Below, one piece after another: positions 23,523-31,767 of a stretch of DNA of 64,000 bases (position 1 is the stretch's first letter; each line of letters starts with the position of its first letter). A program made the translations under genes and the position numbers. Source of the stretch: Tanytarsus gracilentus (Eukaryota; Arthropoda; Insecta; Diptera; Chironomidae); NCBI GenBank assembly GCA_038502055.1, contig JAXRKN010000044.1, positions 9,635,501 through 9,699,500 on the forward strand. The letters are read 5' to 3'. A model generated the notes under the pieces. That model saw only the letters and a list, made by a program, of their open reading frames with translations. It was not told where the DNA came from and made no database searches.

Positions 23523-23740
23523 TTTTTTAATAACACATTATTCAATTCACATATCCTCACATCGTCAGTTATATCCGTTCTGAAGTAAAGTGACGAAATT
23601 AACTCTACAGTGTCCAACGACTCGTGGTTATCATACGTGAGTGTGTATAGGTCATTTACATATCGCGAATCCTTTTTATAGTGTCGCTTGATAGACTTTA
23701 AACTTGACAGTGAATCCATTCGAGTGTTTTCTATGTACAT
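23523..23740 (-). CDS. candidate first exon of the SCHIP1-like gene, or a small unknown ORF
   Basis: An open frame from ATG at 23740 encodes about 70 residues beginning 'MYIENTRMDSLSSLK', with many Asp and Tyr residues and balanced composition for this AT-rich DNA. It lies upstream of the SCHIP1-like exons on the same strand. A donor such as AAT|GTGTTA would keep phase 0 with the next exon but is weak. Without a splice, the frame stops at 23507. I recognise no domain. Confidence 0.3.
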
Positions 23741-25021
23741 GACTAGATTTAACTTTAAATTTTAATGCTTTGGTATAGAACAAAACCACACACACATCAA
23801 CCGTCCGCGATTGGATTATAAAAAAAATTTAATCACTAAAGAGGCACAAAAAAATTGCTTGTGGAAGCTCCAATGTGATTTACGAAACTAATCCGAGCGA
23901 CCGATTTTTAGCTGCGGTAATTCTTCATCATACAAACACGCTCGTACATGAACGGAGAGTGGTGCCAAAGAAGAGAGCGAGCGGCAGCAGAAGAGAAAAG
24001 AAACAAAATAAATTATAATTTCAATGTAAAAATCATATAGCACGAAATTGTTGGTGTACTTGCAAGGGATGGTAAAAATTTATTTTTTAAAATATTTTTC
24101 TATTAGTTAAATTAATTTTTTTAAAAGCTATATAATAATGAGATTTTTTTGACATATCATTGGCAACCACTCGACCAGGGTTTTCTCTTTAATTGCGGTA
24201 GCGTCTACATAAAATCGCATGCACTCGTCTATAAATTTAATTTTTTTTCTCCACATGTACAAAAGTTTTGTCTGGCTCTCTTGAAATTGATGCAAAATGC
24301 GGAAAGGTCAAAATAGTTGTTAAAGAAAAAAATCTTTTTATCTTTTTGAAATTGAAGAGATAATTGCTTAAAAATGTGCACACTTTGCACATGTTTACTT
24401 GATTCATTGGCACCTCACAAGTGCATTGAGACATCACGTTAATTATTAAGAGCGCCAGAGTGTTAAAAATTTTATTAAAAAAGTGTTAAATTTATCCGTG
24501 CAAAACCTTTTTAGGGTATTGGGGTGAGTTTGTTAAGTGTTGGGTATTTTTTTATTAGTGTGTTTATTTGTTTTAGTGTGTAGTGTTTAAGTTTTAATGT
24601 TTAAATTTAGTATGGTTTCATAATTCAGGTAAGAAAGGGAAAATGAGTGAAAATAAATTGGGAATTTTTTTAAAGAGGGGTCGGTAAAGATGACCCAAAA
24701 TTTGTTTCCCCAATATTTCCCATTTTTTAAATGTTTTTTGTAGTTGATTTTTCCTATTTTTTCTTTTGAAATGTGGTTGACATTTCAGGGTAGGTATTTT
24801 TTATTATTCTATAATTATTTTATTTTTATTGTTATTGTTATTATTTTAATATTTGATAATGAAGCAAATTTTCGTAACATTCATTTTTGAGTTGTTTCTA
24901 TAATGGAAAGTAGGAAAGAGTTGATAGAAAAATTTAATTAACTTGAACAGGGGGAATTGGGTTTTACATAAATGATGTTTTTTCTTTATATTTTATTTGA
25001 ATCAAGTTAATGACATTTTGA

Positions 25022-25052
25022 TATAGTTTCGTTGGTATCCAACAAAACTATA
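25022..25052. repeat. hairpin, 14-bp stem and 3-nt loop
   Basis: TATAGTTTCGTTGG (25022-25035) is followed by TAT and then CCAACAAAACTATA (25039-25052). The arms pair along 14 positions with one C/A mismatch. It lies in a T/G-rich stretch of unknown nature. Confidence 0.6.
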
Positions 25053-25229
25053 CTGTTAATCTTAGTGACCAGTTGAGGAAGAGTATATTAGCTTATTACT
25101 GTCTCTAATTGTTGTGGGGAGGGAAATTTTTTTTTATTTTTGTAATGTGGGTGGGCCAGTTCCTAACAGCTTGTCAGGGCTGAGAAAGGTTGTAGTGGAA
25201 ACTTTTATAAAATGCCGTAAAAACAACTT

Positions 25230-25575
25230 TTAAATTATTTTTTTTTTTTTCAATTGAAATGAAAAAATTAATTTGGGTTTTTTATTGAAAAAAACAAAAG
25301 AAAAAAAAAAAAATTTTAAAAATTTTTTTTTTTTTTTTGGAAAAAACATTTTATTTTTTTATATTTAAAAATTTTTTTTTTAAAAAAGGAGGGGGTTTTT
25401 TTTTTTATCATTTTTTTAAAAAAAAATTTTTACGGGGGGGATCGGGGGGGGAAAAAAAAGAAAAAAAAATTCTTTATAAAAAAAAAAAAAATAAAAAATT
25501 ATAAATAAAATTTTTTTTTCCCCACCCAAAAATAAGGAAAAAAAAAAAAAAAAAAAAAAGGGCCCCCCCCCCCAA
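25230..25575. other. homopolymer patchwork, probable assembly or read artefact
   Basis: Runs of A, T, G and C of 6-20 bases alternate, including ACGGGGGGGATCGGGGGGGG and a run of about 13 C after a long A run. G and C runs of this kind occur nowhere else in the window. Treat these bases as unreliable. Confidence 0.6.
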
Positions 25576-26104
25576 AAAACCAAATAACTCCTTTTTTATT
25601 TAATAAATATATTTATTTATATTCTTTTTATTTTTTTTCTACAATACATAGAATGTTCTTTTAGATCTTACAGTACTTAATTAACAAGTTTCAATAACTC
25701 CATTTGAATTGACTGTGGTTGAAGATTTTTTGGTGATAAAAGCTATGCTGTAACAAAATGTTGTGCAATTCTTCAACGAATGAAAAAGTTTTTGAATTAA
25801 CTGAACTGGAATTAACTCAAAATAATTTAGATATTTAAATTAATTTCCAATGTAGTTCCTATGTAGAATTAAAAATTTTATCAATGAAGTTATCTGTACT
25901 GTAAACCCACCGAAAATTCAAATTATTAACGGCTTTCTTTCTTGAATTGTCACCCTTTCAAAAATTTTAATTAATTGCTGTTAAATTTTTACCAAAACAG
26001 TTTCGGATGTTTGTGTTTTCGAATGCTTTGAGTTATGACATCAAAACTGGCTGATAATCGACTGCACACGCATACAGATTCATATTAAATAGCTTCAGAA
26101 AACA

Positions 26105-26113
26105 TATAAAAAG
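26105..26113 (+). promoter_or_regulatory. TATA box of the Cys-rich peptide gene
   Basis: TATAAAAAG lies 94 bp before the ATG at 26199, in an otherwise unremarkable AT-rich leader. Confidence 0.5.
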
Positions 26114-26198
26114 CCTTTAAACTCTAAAAGCCAAGCAAATAACAAATAACACACAGAACTGTTTTATCTTTCCGTTGATAAACTTCGAAAAATAAAAA

Positions 26199-26471
26199 AT
26201 GAAGATTTTAATTTTAGTTTGGCTAGTGGTTGTTGGACTGCTTTTCGTTAAATCACAGAAATGCGATAATGGAGGACGTCCACCTTACTGTTGTCATAGC
26301 GCGAGTAAAAGTCCATACTGCTGTGAGTTCAAAGTTTCATTAGAAATTTTTTAATTAATTAATTTTTTTTCTTAATTATTTAAAGGTGAAAACAACGCCG
26401 TTTCCCCATATTGTTGTGAGAATGGATCATTTAATCCCGACTGTAGTGATAATAACTATGACTCGTTTTAA
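26199..26471 (+). CDS. small secreted Cys-rich peptide (69 aa)
   Basis: Two exons, 26199-26322 and 26386-26471, encode a 69-residue precursor. Residues 1-19 are a signal peptide ('MKILILVWLVVVGLLFVKS'). The mature part is about 50 residues with eight Cys arranged around a repeated Pro-Tyr-Cys-Cys motif: 'GGRPPYCC', 'KSPYC|CENN', 'VSPYCCENG' and a final 'NPDCSD'. I do not recognise a named family. The Gly/Pro/Cys-Cys spacing recalls short insect antimicrobial or cuticle-associated peptides. It is followed by other small secreted protein genes. The function is unknown; the intron phase and Cys symmetry around the splice site suggest an exon-duplicated motif. Confidence 0.75.
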
Positions 26472-26838
26472 GTTAAAGTTTAAGGTTCCAGATGATTCTG
26501 AAAAATGTTCAGCTAATTAAGTTGTTGACAAAATATTTTTGTTTTGTCAATTTATTATTAGAATTTTTTACTCAACCGCACCTTTAAATTTAAATTAACG
26601 GAAGAAAGTGATGAAAGAAAAAATTTGAAATAAATACTGAAAGTGATTGGATAATGAAAAAAGTGTTAATTTATGCTATCGACTTTTGGAAGTTGAATGG
26701 GGAATTGAAAACAAAATTCATTCGATTGTCACTTAACAATTTTTAATGACATTTTAATGAGTTAATCTTTTTCACAAATTTTAATGTATTAAAAAAAGTT
26801 TTGATGCTTTAATTTAGTTTGTTTTGACAATTTAAAGA
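26472..26838. other. intergenic, no gene seen
   Basis: A 367-bp AT-rich spacer between the Cys-rich peptide gene and the first DUF1091 gene. AATAAA at about 26630 could end the former. Confidence 0.5.
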
Positions 26839-27490
26839 ATGAACTTAGAAATTTTTTTTCTAATTTTTTTATCTTCGTTTTATTTTGCTGTAACTTCAGT
26901 TAAATTATTTTTGTGTAGCTTTTAATGTTTCAAATTTTTTTTCAGGACGCTAAAATAATTTTTGAGAATTTAGTTTCAACTTCCGACCCAGAAATAGCTA
27001 ATTTTTCATCAATTATCACCAAAAGCTCGAATGGAATTTCAGCCATGAATATTACGATGGATTTGGCTTATGAAGTGTCAAAAATGATGCTTTATTTGGT
27101 CTTCTCAATTCCTAAAGATAAAAATGATAAAAACTACGAGAAAATTCTAATTAAGTCGAGCGTCAATGCTTGTCGAATGGTAAATGGAATTCAGGGGGAT
27201 TTTTTAACAAAAATGATTATGGAAGATTTTAGAAATTTCGCTGATTTTGAGCTGAAATGTCCTTTGCCAAAAGTGAGTTGAAAAATTTTATCACCTTAAA
27301 ATTAATGAAATAATTTTAGGGCTCGCATCATCTTTTCAACTTTTCTATGAACGACAAATATCTTCCAACATTTTTGCTGGGGAGAAAAATTAAATTTTGT
27401 CTTGTGTCCAGAATCACTGGAAAAATTCCAACATCAAAAAGTCTTGTTCATTTATTTAGTGTGAAAACGTTCGGAGAAATTCAGAAATAA
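26839..27490 (+). CDS. DUF1091-family secreted protein, copy 1
   Basis: Dipteran DUF1091 family, an MD-2-like lipid-recognition related fold of unknown role. Exons are 26839-26889, 26946-27272 and 27320-27490, giving 182 aa. Residues 1-17 are a signal peptide. The family pattern is present: an N-terminal 'MNITMDLAYEVSKMML', the central 'KILIKSSVNACRM', 'FELKCPLPK|GSHHLFNF', then 'LPTFLLGRKIKFCLV'. The intron falls between CP-PK and G, and the paralogue has an intron at the same place. Product size and Cys positions are normal for the family. Members are often expressed in single tissues such as chemosensory or reproductive organs, but nothing here shows where. Confidence 0.85.
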
Positions 27491-27718
27491 TTAAACTTTT
27501 TAAATAAAAAAGCTCCAATGATCTCCAGCTCTTGCGCTCGTTTGTTTATGACATTTGCAAGTTAATTTTTATTTTCAGTGAATAAATTGAAATTTTTAGC
27601 TCAATTAAATATTTAAAAAATTACATTTGTAAAAAGTCAATTATCCACTAAAGTAATCACAATTAAAAATCATTTTTAAAAGTTTTTAATTTAACATTAG
27701 TTGCCAAAATCATTCAAG

Positions 27719-28375
27719 ATGGAAAGCGTAAAACTTTTGTTAATAATTTTATCCGGAATTTTATACATTTTTTATGCAAAAGTAATTAATTATTATTTAA
27801 GGGTTAAAATATTTTAACATATTTAATTTAAGGGAACCAAAATCAACATAATTTCTTACTCCGCGATATCAAATTCAAGCTTTGCAAATATTTCTGTGTC
27901 AGCAGTGAAAGATGAAAATGGGTTTTTTATGGCAAACGTAAATTTTACGCTGTTTTCTGACTTTCAAAGTGGAGTCCTGCAATTTTTCTTACGCAATGGT
28001 GACATAAACTCTGCTGTATACAAGAATGATTTAAAAACCAACATAAATTTATGTAAAATTACTGAAAAGTATTCAGGAAATTTTCTCGCTAAAATGTTTG
28101 TCGAAAATGTTGTCAAGTATGTCGACTTTGAAGTGAAGTGTCCATTTAAAAAGGTTCAACACAAATTTAATCAAATTTACTTTATGCTATGAATTTTATT
28201 TTAGGGCGATTATCACATCATGAGCTACACATTGAATTCTGAAAGTATTCCTCTGTACTTTATGAGAGACGACTTAAAATTTTTGTTGGACATAAAAATT
28301 TTGGGGAAACTTCCAAGAGTGCGAAATTCAATAGAACTGTTCGTCATTAAGATCAATGGATTTATTAAAAAATAA
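27719..28375 (+). CDS. DUF1091-family secreted protein, copy 2
   Basis: Exons are 27719-27781, 27833-28153 and 28205-28375, giving 184 aa. Residues 1-20 form a signal peptide ('MESVKLLLIILSGILYIFYA'). The family core is visible as 'FMANVNFTLFSDFQSGVLQF', 'NINLCKITEKYSGNF', then 'DFEVKCPFKK|GDYHIM'. Exon number, phase (all 0) and the position of the CP-KK|G intron match copy 1. The two are therefore tandem duplicates, 228 bp apart, but clearly diverged in sequence. The ligand and role are unknown. Confidence 0.85.
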
Positions 28376-28536
28376 ATTGAGCTAGCTTTGATGAGATGAA
28401 ATAAAAAAGAATTTCACCATCAATGCTGATTTTTGACATTCAAACAAGTCCGGCAGTAATACTTTTTTTGGGACATGCCAGTAAAATCTTGAAATTTTAG
28501 GAATAATTTTTTTTTATAAAAGTAATACAAATTTCG

Positions 28537-28577
28537 TATATAAAAGCAGAACTCTTATTGAAGTGTTCATCAGTTGC
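28537..28577 (+). promoter_or_regulatory. TATA box and initiator of DM9 gene 1
   Basis: TATATAAAAG at 28537-28546 is followed about 33 bp later by ATCAGTTG, an arthropod initiator (TCAGT). The leader to the ATG is about 48 bp. Confidence 0.6.
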
Positions 28578-28619
28578 GATTCAGACTAATATCTTGAAGT
28601 AAAAAGAGAAAATTTAAAG

Positions 28620-29151
28620 ATGTTTAAAACAGTTTTTTTGATATTCACGATTGTTTCACTTGGAAGTTGCGCTCAATGGGTTAATTGGAGCTCAAGTCGA
28701 AGTGATCTTCCTGGTGGTGCTTTTGTTGGAGGACGTGACAGAGGTTACACTTATTATGTTATTCGTGCTTGGTACAACGGAATGCAATTACCTGGAAAAT
28801 ATTCTGACCAACAAAACTATGGGTACATTTCTTATGGTGGAAAAGAAATTCCCGTTAGAGATTTTGAGGTACTTTCAAAATTTACAACAAAAAAAATAAC
28901 ATTAAGGGATATATCCGGATAAAAACTTTTTCTTTCAGATTTTAACGATTGCATACAGAGATGAGCTCACATGGGAAAATGCAAATTCTGGACGCAGCTT
29001 CGTGCCCGGTGGAAGCAGTGGCGTCTACATTTGTAGATTTGATGTGGGACCGGCATTAGTTCCAGGAAAGCTCCATAATGGACAGTGCCATGTCCCTCAT
29101 GGTGGTCGCGAAAGAAGCAGCAACAACTGGGCAACACTTAAATTCAGCTAA
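28620..29151 (+). CDS. secreted DM9-domain protein 1
   Basis: Two tandem DM9 repeats make one lectin-like module. DM9 proteins of oysters bind mannose and act as pattern-recognition receptors. Exons are 28620-28868 and 28939-29151, giving 153 aa. A signal peptide covers about residues 1-17. The first repeat contains 'PGGAFVGGRDRGYTYYVIRA' and 'LPGKYSDQQ', and the second 'YICRFDVGPALVPGKLHNGQ' and 'HVPHGGRE'. The phase-0 intron lies exactly between the repeats. It has its own TATA box and a poly(A) signal near 29208. First member of a five-gene cluster. Confidence 0.9.
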
Positions 29152-29544
29152 ATGATTGAATTTCAATGCATGATAAGTTTTTTGTTACATTTTGCTTTGT
29201 GTTTGGAAATAAATAAATAATAAATTTTTTTTCAAAACTTAAATGAATTTTATAAATCTTAAGTCGTAATATGTGACCTTTTTAAATTTCAGATCTAGTT
29301 TTTGTTTCTTTTCTATTTCTATTTTTATCATAATCTTTTAATTGCTGGCAATTTTTTCGATAACCTAATATAATCGAAATTGTTTCTGTGACAGGAAGAA
29401 AAGACAAGAGTCAACCCAGATTCGACGTCATGCGTAGCTAAGATAAGAAATTTTTGGTATAAAAGGTGAAAGAAAATTGCAATCAGACACATTCAAGTCA
29501 AGCCTAACAACTCGAAAAGTCCAAAACAAAATTAACTGATAAAA
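29152..29544. other. intergenic between DM9 genes 1 and 2
   Basis: A 393-bp spacer. It holds AATAAA near 29208 for gene 1 and TATAAAAG at 29458-29465 with an initiator-like ATCAGAC near 29482 for gene 2. Confidence 0.6.
29458..29488 (+). promoter_or_regulatory. TATA box and initiator of DM9 gene 2
   Basis: TATAAAAG at 29458-29465, then AATCAGAC starting at 29481, about 25 bp downstream. Confidence 0.55.
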
Positions 29545-30080
29545 ATGTTTAAAGTTTTAATTTCTATTTTAATTGCAATTGCTTGTGTTGAGAGCGCTTC
29601 ATGGAGAACATGGAATTCTGGCTCTCATTCCGTTCCAGCAGGTGCTTTTAGAGGTGGCTGGAGTAGCGGCCGTACTTACTATGTGATCAGAGGATCACAC
29701 AGCGGAGGCCTATTGCCCGGAAAATATTCACCTGATGAAGATTTTGCTTATGTTTCTTATAATGGTCACGAAATTAACCTTCGCGATTTTCAAGTAAACA
29801 AGAATAAATTCTTAAATCGGGTTTTAATTTAATTTTAAAAATTTTCATTAAGATTTTAATAGCGACTGATGATGAGCTCACATGGGAGAATGCAAACACG
29901 GGTAGAAAATTAGTGGTCGGCGGAACAAGCGGAAATGGCGATACTTTACACATTTGTCGATTTGATGTTGGATCTGCATTGGTTCCTGGAAAGCTTCACA
30001 ACTCCAGATGCTATGTCCCACAAGGCGGTAAAGAACATAGCTCCGGCAACTGGGCAACACTTAAATTTAGATATAGCTAA
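29545..30080 (+). CDS. secreted DM9-domain protein 2
   Basis: Exons are 29545-29793 and 29853-30080, giving 158 aa with a signal peptide of about 17 residues and two DM9 repeats ('GAFRGGWSSGRTYYVIRGS', 'LPGKYSPDEDFAYVSYNG'; then 'HICRFDVGSALVPGKLHNS', 'YVPQGGKEHSS'). Its second exon begins ATTTTAATAGCGACTGATGA, almost the same as the last exon of the two membrane-anchored genes that follow. It is therefore the likely parent of their DM9 module or the partner in the unequal exchange that duplicated them. It is predicted to be secreted, with no membrane segment beyond the signal. Confidence 0.9.
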
Positions 30081-31761
30081 CTATTGGTCTATAAATAAAT
30101 AAATTTTAAATTTTGATAAAAATAATAAATTTAAATGGTTTAAAATTTAAGATCTTTTTTTTTGAAAACTCACACTTATGTGTTATAATTTAAATGAAAA
30201 TAATTTAAAAATTGAATTTTGCACTTTGAAGAAAAACTTGGTGATGAAAAAATATTTTTATTTTACAGCAAAAACCAAAGACTCTAGATTTACTGTCAGG
30301 GGTCATTATCTCAAAAGAACTGATTAAATCTTGACATTTTATCTCTTCGTGAATGTTTTATTATTTTATAAATAAAATATTTAGCAGTGATAATGAATTT
30401 TTCTAAATACTTATTTATGGCTTTTTTTAGTTTCGATAAGATTAACTTTAATTTTCTTGCCGCCAATTATTTATGGTCTTGTTCAGTCGAATTGGATAAA
30501 AATCAATGATTTATTAGTTTATTCGGTAATAAAAAATTAGGTTGGTACTTTGCGAGAAGTAGTTCAGTTTGATCTTTTGTGAAGAACGGAAGATTTTAAT
30601 AAAAAATGTCAAATATAAAAAATTTAAATTTTAACGGAAGGCCAGAAAGTGTAAATTCACCAGCTCCGTCAAGCTATGAGCCATTTCCTCCGATACGTGA
30701 ACCCAATTATTGCCTGTTAATTTTAAAGAAAAATTTAATTTTCATCGTAATTGCTTTTTTGGTGGTGTTGGCAGGAATTGTCACACTCACTGTAACTTTG
30801 ACGATTAATAAAAGTGGAAATTCTCAAGATGAGAAAACAACTCAACCGGATGGCATACCAACAACCTCAAGCACAGAAGAGTTAACAACTTCTACTGAGG
30901 ACTCAACGACAACAAAACCTGAAGGTTCGTCAACTCCTCTTACATCAACCATTAGTTTTTTATCAAGTACTACAGGAGAGAAAGAAACAACAAAGACAGA
31001 TGAAACAACAATTTCACTTACCTCTTCTACTTTATCTTTAACTGAAGATTTTACTACTGATTTAACCTCAACAAGTGGTAATTTACACAGCACAACAGAC
31101 GAGGAACAAACCACAGAGCTGACATCTACACAAGTTTCTACCACAGTTGGAGGTTAATCATCTTTTAAATTGTTTAAGAATTTTGCTAATTATTTTGTTC
31201 GAAAGTTACAATTTCACACTTGCTCTTGATTTTTTACGTTGATATTTTGATTTTCTTTGGATTTTCTTTCTTTTGTTCTAGATGACGGTCTCGAATGGCA
31301 GTCATGGAATTCTAGCTTTAGAGCCATTCCACCCGGTGCTTTTGTAGGAGGAAGAACTCCAACTCGTACTTATTTTGTCATCAGAGGACCGCATGCCAAT
31401 GGTATTTTACCCGGAAAATATTCACCCGATGAAGACAATGCATACGTATCGTTTAATGGCCATGAAATTGAAATTCGAAATTTTGAAGTAAGTAAATAAC
31501 CATCAAAAAAATATTTCATCACTAAATATTTTGAAAAAGATTCTAATAGCGACTGATGATGAGCTGACATGGGAAATTCCGGACACTGGTAGAAAACTTG
31601 TTGCTGGTGGAATAAGTGCAGATGGCGAAATTTTACATATTTGTCGATTTGATGTTTTGTTGGCATTGGTTCCTGGAAAAATTCACAATAATCTTTGCTA
31701 TGTTCCACATGGCGGTAGAGAACATAGCTCTACCGATTGGGCAACTTTAAAATTCAGATAT
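30075..31761 (+). repeat. tandem segmental duplication, unit 1 (~1.68 kb)
   Basis: The unit runs approximately from the end of DM9 gene 2 to the end of the first mucin-DM9 gene. It is repeated at about 31762-33432 with only scattered substitutions and small indels in introns. Offsets between matching points are 1,679-1,687 bp at the 5' side and 1,665 bp at the last exon. End points are approximate. Confidence 0.85.
30081..30605. other. spacer at the start of the duplicated unit
   Basis: A 525-bp spacer. From just after the stop of DM9 gene 2 this sequence is nearly identical to 31768-32284, including the poly-A-signal region (AATAAATAAA), ACTCACACTTATGTGTTATA, and the leader with initiator-like AGTTCAGTTTG at about 30559. 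It carries the promoter of the mucin-DM9 gene. Confidence 0.7.
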
Positions 31762-31767
31762 AACTAA
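30606..31767 (+). CDS. type II membrane protein with mucin-like stalk and DM9 pair, copy 1
   Basis: Exons are 30606-31152, 31282-31487 and 31540-31767, giving 326 aa. Layout: a cytoplasmic N-terminus of about 43 residues, one membrane helix at about 44-67 preceded by KK (so N-terminus inside), a Thr/Ser/Glu-rich stalk at about 75-182 with many T-S/T pairs suited to O-glycosylation, then two DM9 repeats (about 184-326; 'IPPGAFVGGRTPTRTYFVIR', 'LVPGKIHNNL'). There is no cleavable signal peptide. The phase-1 splice after 'TTVGG' is followed at once by a stop in the intron, so intron retention would give a 183-aa membrane mucin without the DM9 module. I infer a cell-surface lectin or recognition receptor; the architecture is new to me. 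Confidence 0.85.

Larger units (their letters stand above)
23741..26198. other. low-complexity, homopolymer-rich intergenic region
   Basis: No convincing gene. 24460-25200 is T/G-rich and of unusual composition, and contains a strong hairpin (25022-25052). 25230-25570 is a patchwork of A, T, G and C homopolymer runs typical of poor consensus sequence or a decayed poly(A)-tailed insertion. 25600-26100 is ordinary AT-rich spacer. A TATA box for the next gene is at 26105. Confidence 0.6.

Noticed and set aside
24237..24437. 66-codon Cys-containing frame on the minus strand
   Set aside because: Starts with ATG ATG and has a donor-like GTAAAC after 13 codons, but nothing downstream in phase could be linked to it.
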